Origin: Paucimonas lemoignei
GTDB taxonomy: Bacteria > Pseudomonadota > Gammaproteobacteria > Burkholderiales > Burkholderiaceae_D
Reading direction: 5' to 3'
Length of the DNA: 64,000 bases
Assembly (NCBI RefSeq): GCF_004342585.1
Contig: NZ_SLZQ01000003.1
Location: forward strand, 124,001-188,000
Shown: positions 18,718-27,828 of the stretch, piece after piece
Layout of the letters: the number at the start of each line of letters is the position of its first letter
How positions within the stretch are numbered: position 1 is the first letter of the stretch
Notes under the pieces: model-generated
Told to the model about the DNA's origin: nothing
The model's database searches: none
The model's input: the letters and a program-made list of their open reading frames with translations, nothing else
Position numbers and translations under genes: made by a program

Positions 18718-19845
18718 ATGCTTCAATTCGATAAACCGGCACTCACGCTGTCACAACACAATCCGTTGCAAGTATGCGCACACGGTGCCTGGAAGGTGCA
18801 TGCCCTGACACGTGCCAGCGATCTGGCGGCGCTCCAGGCCATGCTGAAAAAGCTGCCGGCCGGTGCTGAGCCGCAATGGGATCTGTCGGGCATTTCCGCA
18901 CTCGACCATATTGGCGCGCAATGGTTGTGGAATGCCTGGGACCACCGGCGCCCTGCCGAGCTGGTCGTATCGCCTATCCATGCCGCCTATTTTGAAAGGC
19001 TGGCCGAAGCCGGCGCGCTAGCCTTGCCCAAGCCGCGCAAGCGCCGCTGGCCGCTGCTGTCTACCGTATTGTCAGCCTGGCAAAGCCTGCTTGAGCATTT
19101 CCTCGGTTTGCTGACGCTATTCGGCCAATTAATGCTCGACCTCGGCCGCTTCCTGCGGCGTCCCTTGCGCGGACCATGGAAGGAAATTTCCGCCAATGTC
19201 TTTCATGCCGGCTACCAGGCACTTGGCATCACCGCCCTGGTCGGCTTCCTGATCGGCGTGGTGCTCTCTTATCTCTCGGCGCAACAATTGCGCACCTTCG
19301 GCGGCGATATCTATCTCGTCAACATTCTCGGCATGAGCGTGGTGCGCGAACTCGGGCCGATGCTGGCGGCGATCCTGGTGGCTGGCCGCTCGGGATCGGC
19401 CATCACGGCGCAACTGGGCGTCATGCGCGTGACCGAGGAATTGGATGCCATGCTGGTGATGGGAATGCAGCATGGCTTTCGTTTGATCATGCCAAGAGTC
19501 CTGGCGCTGGCAATCGCCATGCCGCTCCTGGTGATCTGGACCGATGCCATCGCGCTCATCGGCGGCATGGCGGCCGCCCATCTCGAATTGAATTTGTCGC
19601 CGGCTTACTTCATACAGCGCCTGCCCAATGCCGTACCGATCGCCAACTACTGGATTGGCCTGGGCAAGGGTTGCGTATTCGGCTTGCTGATCGCGCTGGT
19701 GGCCTGCCACTTCGGCTTGCGCATCAAGCCCAATACCGAAAGCCTGGGCCAGGGCACCACCATTTCCGTAGTGACGGCAATTACCATCGTCATCCTCGCG
19801 GACGCCGTATTCGCCATTGTCTTCAGCGACATGGGGTATCGCTGA
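18718..19845 (+). CDS. MCE-type lipid ABC transporter permease with N-terminal STAS domain
   Basis: 375-residue protein. Residues about 1-110 look like a STAS domain (WDLSGISALDHIGAQWLW is the anion-strand region), which in E. coli is the separate protein MlaB. The remaining part is a MlaE-type permease with about five to six membrane segments and the family sequence VRELGPMLAAILVAGRSGSAITAQLG. It would form the membrane part of a phospholipid-moving MCE transporter. ATG 18718 is preceded by AGGA and gives a plausible N-terminus; the frame is open 120 bases further upstream. The next gene (ATPase) overlaps by one base (TGATG). Confidence 0.88.
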   Translation: MLQFDKPALTLSQHNPLQVCAHGAWKVHALTRASDLAALQAMLKKLPAGAEPQWDLSGISALDHIGAQWLWNAWDHRRPAELVVSPIHAAYFERLAEAGALALPKPRKRRWPLLSTVLSAWQSLLEHFLGLLTLFGQLMLDLGRFLRRPLRGPWKEISANVFHAGYQALGITALVGFLIGVVLSYLSAQQLRTFGGDIYLVNILGMSVVRELGPMLAAILVAGRSGSAITAQLGVMRVTEELDAMLVMGMQHGFRLIMPRVLALAIAMPLLVIWTDAIALIGGMAAAHLELNLSPAYFIQRLPNAVPIANYWIGLGKGCVFGLLIALVACHFGLRIKPNTESLGQGTTISVVTAITIVILADAVFAIVFSDMGYR

Positions 19846-20666
19846 TGCAGGAGCAGACTATTGCTGCCACGCCGCAAAACCAGGATCAGCCGGTCATCCG
19901 GGTGAAGAACCTGTGGACGCAATTCGGCCAGCGCGTGATTCACCAGGATGTGAGCCTGGACGTGCGCGCCGGGGAAATCCTGTCGCTGGTGGGCGGCTCC
20001 GGCAGCGGCAAGACGACGCTGGTGCGGCAGATGCTGGGACTGAATCGCCCGAGCCGCGGCACAGTCGAAGTGTTCGGCGAAAATATCCATGGCGGGGATG
20101 CGTCCAGGGTGCAGCAATTGCGCCAGCGCTGGGGCATGCTATTTCAGCATGGCGCGCTGTTCTCGGCATTGTCGGCCTTCGAAAACGTCGCCTTGCCGAT
20201 GCGCGAGTTGCGCACGCTGCCGGAATCACTGATACGCGACGCCGCCCTGTTCAAGCTGCATCTGGTCGGCATTTCGCCCGCCGAGGCGATGACGATGCCG
20301 GCCAACCTGTCCGGCGGCATGGTCAAACGGGTCGCGCTGGCGCGCGCGCTGGCGCTGGAGCCGGAGTTGCTGTTCCTGGATGAGCCGACCGCAGGGCTTG
20401 ACCCGGCCATGGCTGACAGCTTCGTCGAACTGATCCAGGCATTGCACCAGTCGATGCGGCTGACGGTCGTGATGGTCACGCATGACCTCGACACTTTATA
20501 TGCCCTGTCGACCCGCATTGCGGTGCTGGCCGACAAGCAGGTGATTGCCGCCGGCACGCGCGAAGAAGTCATGGCGGTCAAGCATCCGTTCATACAGGAA
20601 TATTTCTGGGGCGAGCGCAGCTTGCGTGCACTCGAAGAAGTGCAAGGCAAAGCCGCGCGCCCGTAA
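19845..20666 (+). CDS. MCE-type lipid ABC transporter ATP-binding protein (MlaF-like)
   Basis: 273-residue ABC ATPase: Walker A GGSGSGKT at 50-57, Q-loop in MLFQHGALF, signature LSGGMVKRVALARAL, Walker B LLFLDEPTAGLDP and switch His in VTHD. The close match to MlaF (FQHGALFSALSAFENVALPMRE) fits the neighbouring permease and MCE protein. It powers lipid movement between inner and outer membranes. The start codon shares a base with the stop of the permease gene, indicating translational coupling. Confidence 0.93.
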   Translation: MQEQTIAATPQNQDQPVIRVKNLWTQFGQRVIHQDVSLDVRAGEILSLVGGSGSGKTTLVRQMLGLNRPSRGTVEVFGENIHGGDASRVQQLRQRWGMLFQHGALFSALSAFENVALPMRELRTLPESLIRDAALFKLHLVGISPAEAMTMPANLSGGMVKRVALARALALEPELLFLDEPTAGLDPAMADSFVELIQALHQSMRLTVVMVTHDLDTLYALSTRIAVLADKQVIAAGTREEVMAVKHPFIQEYFWGERSLRALEEVQGKAARP

Positions 20667-20694
20667 CGGAAGGAATACGAAAAAAGGCAAGCTT

Positions 20695-21630
20695 ATGGAA
20701 AACAAGGCACATGCATTACTGGCGGGTTTGTTCACGATAGTGCTGCTGGCGGCTGCGGTGGCGATCGCCATGTGGCTGCAGCGCGACACGACCGAGATGG
20801 TGCCCTACGAAATCGCCACCAAGCTGTCGGTGCCCGGCCTGAGTCCGCAGGCGGCCGTGCGCTACCGCGGTCTCGATGTCGGCAAGGTCGACACTATCCA
20901 GTTTGATCCTGCCGTCCCGGGACAGATCCTGGTGCGCATGCACGTGCAAGCCGACACGCCGATCACGCAATCGACCTATAGCACCTTGGGCTATCAGGGC
21001 GTCACGGGCATCGCCTACATCCAGCTGGACGATGACGGCAGCAAGCCGGTGCGCCTGCCGAGTTCGGACGACAAAGTCGCGCGTATCGAAATGCGCCCGA
21101 GCGTTTTCGATTCGTTGCAAAGCAAGGGCATGGAAATCCTGACGCAGGTCGAGGAAGTCACCCGGCGCGTCAACACGCTGCTGGAACCCGATAATCAGAA
21201 AATGATCCTGCAGGCATTCCACTCCGTCGGCCAGGCAGCAAACGAACTTGAAACCATTCCGCGCCAATTGAAGCCGACGCTGGCAAAACTTCCCGCCCTG
21301 GCCGAGCAGACCAATCAAACCCTAGCTGCCGTCAATTCGCTGGCGCGCGACGTCGGCTCCTTGAGCAAGAGCCTGAATACCCTCAGCGGCAGCCTGCAAC
21401 AGCCGAACGGCGCCATCGACAAGCTGACGATCACGATCGACCAGGTCGGCGCGGTCGCCAACCGCATCGATACCGAAGTGCTGCCGCTGACGAACGATGC
21501 GCGTTCGACCCTGCGCGCCTTGAACCGCACCGTCGACACGTTCCGCGATCAGCCGCAAAGCCTGCTGTTCGGCGCCGACGAGCGCGCCCCGGGGCCAGGC
21601 GAGGCCGGCTTCACGCCGCCGCAACATTAA
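20695..21630 (+). CDS. MCE-domain substrate-binding protein (MlaD family)
   Basis: 311-residue membrane-anchored periplasmic protein: one N-terminal transmembrane helix (about 8-27), an MCE domain at about 38-120 (SVPGLSPQAAVRYRGLDVGKVDTI, then the LGYQGVTGIAYIQL motif), and a long helical C-terminal region (about 150-290) longer than in E. coli MlaD, of the kind that can form a tube or needle across the periplasm. It would carry lipids between the permease and an outer-membrane partner. Start at MENKAHALL with AAGG upstream, 28 bases after the ATPase gene. Confidence 0.9.
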   Translation: MENKAHALLAGLFTIVLLAAAVAIAMWLQRDTTEMVPYEIATKLSVPGLSPQAAVRYRGLDVGKVDTIQFDPAVPGQILVRMHVQADTPITQSTYSTLGYQGVTGIAYIQLDDDGSKPVRLPSSDDKVARIEMRPSVFDSLQSKGMEILTQVEEVTRRVNTLLEPDNQKMILQAFHSVGQAANELETIPRQLKPTLAKLPALAEQTNQTLAAVNSLARDVGSLSKSLNTLSGSLQQPNGAIDKLTITIDQVGAVANRIDTEVLPLTNDARSTLRALNRTVDTFRDQPQSLLFGADERAPGPGEAGFTPPQH

Positions 21631-21658
21631 TCGACTATCATAAGAACCTCACTCCGAT

Positions 21659-22321
21659 ATGAAAAACACTCCTGGCTCCCGTCGCTTCACTTGGCCGTTT
21701 CACCGGTCGATCCGCGCGCTCTGGATATGCTGCGTATTGCTGGCGGCCGGCTGCAGCGTGCAAAGCAGCCGTGTGGCCACCGCCAATTTCTATGATCTTG
21801 GCCCGCTGCCCGGCTCGACCACCTCGGCCGCCACGCCACAGCCGTCGCTGCCGGCCATCGCCGTCAGCGTGGCCGATGTCACGCCGGCGGTCTGGCTGGA
21901 CAGCCAGCTCATGTTCTACCGTCTGCTGTATGCAGACGCGCAACAGACTCGCGCTTATGCGCAACCGCGCTGGGTGATGCAGCCTGCGGCTCTCTTCACG
22001 CAACGGCTCAAGGCCCGCATCGTGCAAGCCGGCGGCGTCGCGGCGTCCGCCATCGACGGCCCAACCAATCTCCTGCAACTGCGCATGGAAGCCGACGATT
22101 TCACCCATGTGTTCGAATCGCCCGACAAGAGCTTCGGCAACGTCGCCGTGCGCGTCTCGCTCTACAATGGCCGCACGCTGATCACGCAAAAGAGTTTCAC
22201 CGCCCGCGCGCCGGCGCCCAGCAGCGATGCCCAGGGCGGCGCCCGCGCGCTGGCTGCGGCCAGCGACATCGTCATCACCGACATGCTGAACTGGCTGGCC
22301 GGCCAGACGCTCAAGCGCTGA
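21659..22321 (+). CDS. ABC-type transport auxiliary lipoprotein (PqiC/DUF330-like)
   Basis: 220-residue lipoprotein: lipobox LLAAGC with the acylated cysteine at residue 32, then a NFYDLGPLP motif and an alpha/beta domain typical of ABC-type transport auxiliary lipoproteins. In related Pqi or MCE systems such a lipoprotein works at the outer membrane with the MCE protein. It lies 28 bases after the MCE gene and closes the four-gene transport unit, taking the place of MlaC, which is absent here. Confidence 0.85.
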   Translation: MKNTPGSRRFTWPFHRSIRALWICCVLLAAGCSVQSSRVATANFYDLGPLPGSTTSAATPQPSLPAIAVSVADVTPAVWLDSQLMFYRLLYADAQQTRAYAQPRWVMQPAALFTQRLKARIVQAGGVAASAIDGPTNLLQLRMEADDFTHVFESPDKSFGNVAVRVSLYNGRTLITQKSFTARAPAPSSDAQGGARALAAASDIVITDMLNWLAGQTLKR

Positions 22322-22331
22322 GGTTTGCCGG

Positions 22332-23456
22332 ATGGCTGTAGCCAAGGAATCTCCCGCCACGCCTTCGACCTTTGCCCGGGTAGGCCTGGTGATGTATCTG
22401 CTGCTGATCGTTTACGCCAGCCTGTTTCCCTTCACCGGCTGGCGCGACAATGGCATTGCCCCGCAGGCCTTCCTGTCCGGCCCGCTGCCACATTACTGGA
22501 CCGTCTTTGACGTGCTCACCAATGTGGTGGGCTATGTGCCCTTCGGTATCCTGGTGGCCTTTGCTGTTTATCCGCACGTGCGCGGCATGGGCGCCATTTT
22601 GCTGGCGCTGGTTGCCGGCACCCTGCTTTCCGGTTCGATGGAGGCGGCGCAAACCTTTCTGCCTTCGCGCGTCTCGTCCATCCTCGATCTCTACACCAAT
22701 GTATCGGGCAGCCTGATCGGCGGCATTGCCGGCGTGTTGCTGACGCCGACATTTCTCGAACAAAGCCGCTTTTTGAGCTTGCGCCGGCACTGGTTCTTTC
22801 ATGATGCCGGGCGCGGCCTGATCGTCGCGAGTCTGTGGCCGCTGGCGCAGATCTATCCGCAAGCCTATCTGTTCGGCCATGGGCAAATCGTGCCGATTCT
22901 CTCCGAATGGCTGTCCGACTGGCTGGAACAGCCGGTAGACCTGTTCACCTCGCTGCAAAACAATATCGATTTCACAGTGGAGCAATACTGGCTCGCCGAA
23001 ACCATCATCACGGCCTGCGGCATGGCAGGCGCGGTGCTGTTGTTGCTGGTGACGCTGAAGCCGGCGGCGCCGCGCGCCTGGCTGGCCTGGGCTCTGGTGG
23101 GCGCCACGCTTATTCTCAAGTCGCTGGCCAATGCCCTGCTGTTCAATCCCGCCAATGCCTTCAGCTGGCTCACGCCCGGTGCGCAGGGAGGCTTGCTGTT
23201 TGCCGCCGCCATGCTGTTCGGCCTGTCGTTCGCGCCGCAAGTGGCGCAGCGCCGGATTGCCGTGCTCATGCTCTTGATCAGCCTGATTGTCGTCAACCTC
23301 ATGCCCAGCAATCCCTATTTCATGGCCACTTTGCAAAGCTGGGTACAAGGCAAATTCCTGAATTTCAATGGCGCGGCGCGTTTCTTATCCGTGATGTGGC
23401 CCTTCTTCGCTTTCTGGTACCTGCTGCATCCATCCCATCGCGTGAAGCGAACATGA
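22332..23456 (+). CDS. VanZ-like membrane protein
   Basis: 374-residue polytopic membrane protein. The N-terminal half is VanZ-like: an early helix with YASLFPFTGWR, then the VVGYVPFGIL segment and a ...EAAQTFLPSRVSSILDLYTN motif. The C-terminal half adds several more helices and is not assigned. VanZ proteins contribute to glycopeptide resistance in some bacteria, but the biochemical role is unclear. It begins 10 bases after the lipoprotein gene and may belong to the same transcript. Confidence 0.82.
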   Translation: MAVAKESPATPSTFARVGLVMYLLLIVYASLFPFTGWRDNGIAPQAFLSGPLPHYWTVFDVLTNVVGYVPFGILVAFAVYPHVRGMGAILLALVAGTLLSGSMEAAQTFLPSRVSSILDLYTNVSGSLIGGIAGVLLTPTFLEQSRFLSLRRHWFFHDAGRGLIVASLWPLAQIYPQAYLFGHGQIVPILSEWLSDWLEQPVDLFTSLQNNIDFTVEQYWLAETIITACGMAGAVLLLLVTLKPAAPRAWLAWALVGATLILKSLANALLFNPANAFSWLTPGAQGGLLFAAAMLFGLSFAPQVAQRRIAVLMLLISLIVVNLMPSNPYFMATLQSWVQGKFLNFNGAARFLSVMWPFFAFWYLLHPSHRVKRT

Positions 23457-23504
23457 GGCGGGTGTATCATGTTGAGCTCGTGTCAGACAGAAAGCATCCG
23501 CGCC

Positions 23505-23822
23505 ATGAGCGATACACCTTACTACCAACATCACGTGTTCTTTTGCCTGAATCACCGCGAGGAAGGCCGTCCATGCTGCTTTAACAAGGGTGCGCAGCAA
23601 GCGCAGGAGCATGCCAAGAAGCGCATCAAGGAACTCGGTCTGAATGGCCAGGGCCAGGTGCGTATCAACAAGGCCGGCTGCCTGGATCGTTGCGAGGAAG
23701 GCCCGGTGCTGGTGGTCTATCCCGAAGGTACCTGGTACACCTATGTCGATACCCAGGATATCGATGAAATCATCGATGAACACCTCGTCGGCGGCAAAGT
23801 CGTCGAACGTCTGAAAATCTAA
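23505..23822 (+). CDS. Thioredoxin-like [2Fe-2S] ferredoxin
   Basis: 105-residue thioredoxin-fold ferredoxin. The four cluster cysteines fit the pattern: one in VFFCLNHREEGRPCC near the N-terminus with a second about ten residues on, and a later pair in GCLDRCEEGP. It probably carries electrons in an unknown reaction. ATG 23505 (MSDTPYYQHH) is used; an upstream in-frame ATG at 23469 adds twelve unlikely residues. It is followed by an alpha/beta hydrolase gene 18 bases on, a common pairing in betaproteobacteria. Confidence 0.87.
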   Translation: MSDTPYYQHHVFFCLNHREEGRPCCFNKGAQQAQEHAKKRIKELGLNGQGQVRINKAGCLDRCEEGPVLVVYPEGTWYTYVDTQDIDEIIDEHLVGGKVVERLKI

Positions 23823-23840
23823 ATTCCGCCCGGCTTCCCG

Positions 23841-24476
23841 ATGAGTTCCCGTAATCAGCCCTTTACCCTGCATGGCGCGGCTGGCGCGCTCCAGTGCATC
23901 CTCGAATTGCCCGATACCGAACGTTTTACCGCGCCGCGCGGCATCGCCCTGGTGGCGCATCCGCATCCGCTATTTGGCGGCACCATGGATAACAAGGTGA
24001 CCACGACGCTCGCGCGCACCTTTACCGGCATGGGTTATGTCGCGGTGCGCATGAATTTTCGCGGCGTCGGCGAGTCCGCCGGCGTGCATGACGAAGGACG
24101 CGGTGAAACCGATGACATGGAATTATTGTTGAACCATATGCAAGCGCAGTATCCCGCCTTGCCGGTGGCGTTATCCGGATTTTCATTCGGCACCCTGGTG
24201 CAGGCGCAATTGCAGCAGCGCCTGACCGAACAAGGCCGCCCGGCCGAGCGGCTGGTCTTGACCGGCACGGCAGCCGGCAAATGGCCCGTTCCTGCAGTGC
24301 CAGCCAATACGATTGTCATTCATGGCGAGCAGGACGATACCATTCCGCTAATCGATGTACTGGATTGGGCGCGTCCACAAGACTTGCCGGTCATCGTGAT
24401 TCCGGGCTGCGATCATTTTTTCCACAGAAAATTGCAACATATCAAGAATTTCGTAGTCGAAATGTGGCATCGATAG
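23841..24476 (+). CDS. Alpha/beta hydrolase
   Basis: 211-residue cytoplasmic alpha/beta hydrolase of the YjfP/CocE-NonD-like small group. The HPHPLFGGTMDNKV motif supplies the oxyanion region, GFSFGT the nucleophile serine, GEQDDTIP the acid and CDHFFH the catalytic histidine. Substrate unknown. It follows the ferredoxin gene closely and precedes the dacC promoter. Confidence 0.85.
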   Translation: MSSRNQPFTLHGAAGALQCILELPDTERFTAPRGIALVAHPHPLFGGTMDNKVTTTLARTFTGMGYVAVRMNFRGVGESAGVHDEGRGETDDMELLLNHMQAQYPALPVALSGFSFGTLVQAQLQQRLTEQGRPAERLVLTGTAAGKWPVPAVPANTIVIHGEQDDTIPLIDVLDWARPQDLPVIVIPGCDHFFHRKLQHIKNFVVEMWHR

Positions 24477-24486
24477 CGAAACCCAC

Positions 24487-24526
24487 GCTGCACTAAGGGT
24501 TTCCCTAATTCTTGCCTAAGTGCAGC
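24487..24526. promoter_or_regulatory. Inverted repeat over the dacC promoter
   Basis: GCTGCACT (24487-24494) and AGTGCAGC (24519-24526) are exact complements, with a small AGGG-TTT-CCCT palindrome inside. The right arm ends 4 bases before the TATAAT box, so a bound protein would block the -35 region. It may also be a weak transcript-end hairpin of the upstream hydrolase gene. Confidence 0.4.
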
Positions 24527-24530
24527 GCGC

Positions 24531-24536
24531 TATAAT
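24531..24536 (+). promoter_or_regulatory. Perfect -10 box (TATAAT) of the dacC promoter
   Basis: TATAAT lies 47 bases before the dacC start codon. A poor -35 match, TTCTTG, lies 16 bases upstream. This is the clearest sigma-70 -10 box in the window. Confidence 0.6.
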
Positions 24537-24583
24537 TCCCTACTTCCGCGCTGTTGCAACCCATCCGTATTGGCTTTTTACCC

Positions 24584-25735
24584 ATGAAAAAATTGATTGC
24601 GGCTTGTGCCGCCAGCTTGCTTTTTGCAGCTTCATCCGTCCCTGCCCAAACCCTGCCCTCGCCGACCCTGGCCGCCAAGTCATGGCTGCTGCTGGATGCC
24701 ACCAGCAACCAGGTAGTTGCCGCCCAGGATCCGGACATGCGCATTGAACCGGCCTCACTGACCAAGATCATGACCGCTTACCTGGTCTTTGCCGCGATCA
24801 AAGAAAAGCGACTGGACCTGAACCAGAGCGTCAACGTGTCGACACGCGCATGGAAAGTCGATCCCAGCAGCTCGAAGATGTTCATCGACCCGGCCACCCC
24901 GGTGAAGATCAATGACCTGCTGTATGGCCTGATCGTCCAGTCCGGCAATGACGCCGCCGTCGCACTGGCGGAAGCGGTGGCGGGCACCGAAGAAACCTTC
25001 GCCGCGCAAATGAACCAGCAAGCCCAGAAGATGGGCATGAAATCCACCCATTTCGTCAATTCCCACGGCTTGCCCAGCCCGGAAAATTATTCGACCGCGC
25101 GCGACTTGTCGATCCTGGCAACGCGCCTGATCAACGACTTCCCCGAGTTTTACAAGACGTATTACTCGACCAAGAGTTACACCTATAACAAGATCACCCA
25201 GTCCAACCGCAATCGCCTGCTGTGGCTGGACCCGACCGTTGATGGCATGAAAACCGGCCATACCGATGCCGTCGGCTACAGCCTGGTTTCCACCGCCAAG
25301 CGCGCCGGCGTGGGCGGCGAGCGGCGCCTGATCTCGATCATGATCGGCACCAATTCCGACCAGATGCGCGCACAGGAAAGCCAAAAGCTGTTGAACTGGG
25401 GCTTCCAGAACTTCGACACCGTCAAGCTGTATGCCAAGGGCCAGCCGGTCGACACGCCGCAGGTGTGGAAAGGTTCGAAGAGCCAGGTGAAGATCGGCTT
25501 CACCCAGGACGTGTATGTCACCGTGCCGAAAGGCATGGCCGGCAAGCTGAAGCCCGTGCTGGAACGCAAGGACCCGCTGGTGGCGCCGATCGATCAGAAC
25601 AGCAAGGTCGGCACGCTGAAGATGCAAGCCGACGGCAAGACCATCGTCGAATTGCCGGTGTTGGCATTGGAACAAGTCAGCGAAGCCGGCATGTTCGGCC
25701 GCGCCTGGGATTCCGTGCGCCTGATGCTGAAGTAA
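24584..25735 (+). CDS. dacC: D-alanyl-D-alanine carboxypeptidase (PBP5/6 type)
   Basis: 383-residue periplasmic DD-carboxypeptidase that trims the terminal D-Ala of peptidoglycan stem peptides. Residues 1-22 are a signal peptide. The three active-site motifs are SLTK at 58-61, SGN at 120-122 and KTG at 223-225. A C-terminal beta domain and an amphipathic anchor (ending DSVRLMLK) follow, as in PBP5/6. Start chosen at MKKLIAACAA (24584). It heads a plus-strand set with ybeD, lipB and lipA, a conserved order in proteobacteria. Confidence 0.94.
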   Translation: MKKLIAACAASLLFAASSVPAQTLPSPTLAAKSWLLLDATSNQVVAAQDPDMRIEPASLTKIMTAYLVFAAIKEKRLDLNQSVNVSTRAWKVDPSSSKMFIDPATPVKINDLLYGLIVQSGNDAAVALAEAVAGTEETFAAQMNQQAQKMGMKSTHFVNSHGLPSPENYSTARDLSILATRLINDFPEFYKTYYSTKSYTYNKITQSNRNRLLWLDPTVDGMKTGHTDAVGYSLVSTAKRAGVGGERRLISIMIGTNSDQMRAQESQKLLNWGFQNFDTVKLYAKGQPVDTPQVWKGSKSQVKIGFTQDVYVTVPKGMAGKLKPVLERKDPLVAPIDQNSKVGTLKMQADGKTIVELPVLALEQVSEAGMFGRAWDSVRLMLK

Positions 25736-25781
25736 GAAGCGCGTAAAATAGCTGCGGTATGAATGTATTACTGGAAATGCC

Positions 25782-26060
25782 ATGCCGCAGCCAACGCTAC
25801 CCAACGAAAGCCTGATCGAATATCCAAGCGACTTCCCTATCAAGATCATGGGCGCCATGCAGGACGCCTTTGCCCAGACGATGGTGGAAGTCGTGACTCT
25901 GCATGACCCCACTTTCCATGCCGGGAAGATGGAAATGCGCCCCTCCTCCAAGGGCAATTACCTTGCCTTGACCGTCACCGTGCGCGCCACCAGCCGTGAG
26001 CAGCTCGACAACCTGTACCGCGCGCTGTCTTCGCACCCGATGGTGAAGGTGGTCCTGTAG
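25782..26060 (+). CDS. ybeD: UPF0250/DUF493 protein YbeD
   Basis: 92-residue small protein of the YbeD family, with [15 protein letters not shown] at the N-terminus and [22 protein letters not shown] at the C-terminus. It has an ACT-like fold; a role in lipoate metabolism is suspected from its constant position before lipB. The stop codon overlaps the GTG start of lipB by one base. Confidence 0.93.
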   Translation: MPQPTLPNESLIEYPSDFPIKIMGAMQDAFAQTMVEVVTLHDPTFHAGKMEMRPSSKGNYLALTVTVRATSREQLDNLYRALSSHPMVKVVL

Positions 26061-26689
26061 TGCAGATACGCCAACTCGGGCGGGCGGAATACGAACCGAC
26101 CTTCGCCGCCATGCGCGCCTTTACCGATGCGCGCGGCGCCGATACCGAAGACGAACTCTGGATCGTCGAACATCCGCCCGTCTATACGCTGGGCCTGGGC
26201 GCCGACCCTGCGCACGTCCTGAACGCCCATGGCATCCCGCTGGTGCAGACCGATCGCGGCGGCGAAGTCACCTACCATGGCCCCGGCCAGGTGGTGGCTT
26301 ACCTCCTGCTCGACTTGAAGCGCGGTCGCGGCGGGCGCATGTACGCGCGCGAACTGGTGCACGCCATCGAGGAAGCCGTCATCGATACCCTGGCGGCGTA
26401 TAATCTCGCGGGTGAGCGAAAAGCGGGAGCCCCCGGCATTTATATCGCTGATGGCCCCTGGCAAGGCGCCAAGATCGCCGCGCTGGGATTGAAGGTGCGC
26501 GCTTCCGGCTGCACGTATCACGGCCTGGCGCTGAATGTCGACATGGACCTGGCGCCATTCGGCTGGATTAACCCTTGCGGTTATGCCGGCTTGCGGACCG
26601 TCGACATGAAAACCCTTGGCGTGACGGTGCCGTTGGCCGAAGCGCAAGCTGCGCTCACTGAACATTTATTGAAAAGACTGAAAGGATAG
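26060..26689 (+). CDS. lipB: Octanoyltransferase LipB
   Basis: 209-residue enzyme that moves octanoyl groups from acyl carrier protein to lipoyl domains. The [12 protein letters not shown] motif is at 67-78, the catalytic lysine K138 is in GAKIAALG, and the nucleophile C173 is in WINPCGYAG. The GTG start at 26060 shares its first base with the ybeD stop, so translation is coupled. LipA follows, completing endogenous lipoate synthesis. Confidence 0.95.
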   Translation: MQIRQLGRAEYEPTFAAMRAFTDARGADTEDELWIVEHPPVYTLGLGADPAHVLNAHGIPLVQTDRGGEVTYHGPGQVVAYLLLDLKRGRGGRMYARELVHAIEEAVIDTLAAYNLAGERKAGAPGIYIADGPWQGAKIAALGLKVRASGCTYHGLALNVDMDLAPFGWINPCGYAGLRTVDMKTLGVTVPLAEAQAALTEHLLKRLKG

Positions 26690-26726
26690 ACACGCCAGTC
26701 ATGGCGTACCGGCCCACCCCGCCGGC

Positions 26727-27746
26727 ATGATCATGACGGGCGCGGTTCACATCATGGACGCAAATCCGACCGACAAGAAGGACCTGGCGGCACCCGCCTA
26801 CAACCCCAGCGAAAAGCAAAAAGGCGCCGGCAAGACTGCGCGCATCCCGATCAAGATCATTCCGGCCGAGCGTCTGCCCAAGCCGGACTGGATTCGCGTC
26901 AAGGCCGGCTCGCCGACGACCCGCTTCTATGAAATCAAGGATATCCTGCGCGCCAACAAGCTGGTGACGGTGTGCGAGGAAGCGTCGTGCCCGAATATCG
27001 GCGAATGCTTCGGCAAGGGCACCGCCACCTTCATGATCATGGGCGACAAGTGCACGCGCCGCTGCCCTTTTTGCGATGTCGGCCATGGCCGCCCCGATCC
27101 GCTCGACCCGGACGAGCCGCTCAACCTGGCCAAGACTATCGCTGCGCTGAAATTGAGCTACGTGGTGATCACCTCGGTCGACCGCGATGACTTGCGCGAT
27201 GGCGGCGCCGGCCACTTCACCGAATGCATCAGCAAGGTCCGCGAGTTGTCGCCGCAGACACGCATCGAAATCCTCACGCCGGACTTCCGCGGCCGCATGG
27301 ACCGCGCGCTGGAAATCCTCAAGGCCGCGCCGCCCGATGTCATGAACCACAATCTCGAAACCGTGCCGCGCCTGTACAAGGAAGCACGCCCGGGTTCGGA
27401 TTATGCCTATTCGCTCAATCTCCTGAAGCGCTTCAAGGACATGCATCCGAATACGCCGACCAAGTCCGGCATCATGGTGGGGCTGGGTGAAACCGACGAG
27501 GAAATCCTGCAAGTCATGCGCGACATGCGCGAGCATAACGTGGACATGCTGACCATCGGCCAGTACCTGATGCCTTCGGGCGACCACTTGCCGGTGCGCC
27601 GCTATGTGCATCCGGATACGTTCAAGATGCTGGAAGAGGAAGCCTACAAGATGGGCTTTGCGCATGCGGCTGTCGGCGCCATGGTGCGCTCAAGCTACCA
27701 TGCCGACCAGCAGGCGCATGGCGCGGGGATCGAGACCGGCAAGTAA
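26727..27746 (+). CDS. lipA: Lipoyl synthase (radical SAM)
   Basis: 339-residue radical-SAM enzyme inserting two sulfurs into octanoyl-lipoyl domains. The auxiliary cluster cysteines are C83, C88 and C94 ([12 protein letters not shown]) and the radical-SAM cluster CxxxCxxC is C109, C113, C116 (CTRRCPFC). The C-terminal serine/arginine region ([10 protein letters not shown]) is conserved. The start is uncertain: ATG at 26727, 26733 or 26754; none has a strong ribosome site. It is last in the dacC-ybeD-lipB-lipA set and followed at once by a strong terminator. Confidence 0.96.
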   Translation: MIMTGAVHIMDANPTDKKDLAAPAYNPSEKQKGAGKTARIPIKIIPAERLPKPDWIRVKAGSPTTRFYEIKDILRANKLVTVCEEASCPNIGECFGKGTATFMIMGDKCTRRCPFCDVGHGRPDPLDPDEPLNLAKTIAALKLSYVVITSVDRDDLRDGGAGHFTECISKVRELSPQTRIEILTPDFRGRMDRALEILKAAPPDVMNHNLETVPRLYKEARPGSDYAYSLNLLKRFKDMHPNTPTKSGIMVGLGETDEEILQVMRDMREHNVDMLTIGQYLMPSGDHLPVRRYVHPDTFKMLEEEAYKMGFAHAAVGAMVRSSYHADQQAHGAGIETGK

Positions 27747-27772
27747 AAGCAGACCCATAAGCTCCTCAAATA

Positions 27773-27806
27773 AAAAACGGCAGTGATGCATTTCACTGCC
27801 GTTTTT
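27773..27806. terminator. Bidirectional rho-independent terminator after lipA
   Basis: A perfect 14-bp stem (AAAAACGGCAGTGA pairing its complement) with a 6-base loop, flanked by an A-run on the left and T-run on the right, ends both lipA and the convergent response regulator gene. Confidence 0.93.
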
Positions 27807-27828
27807 CTTTTCAAAGTTGACTCGCGCT

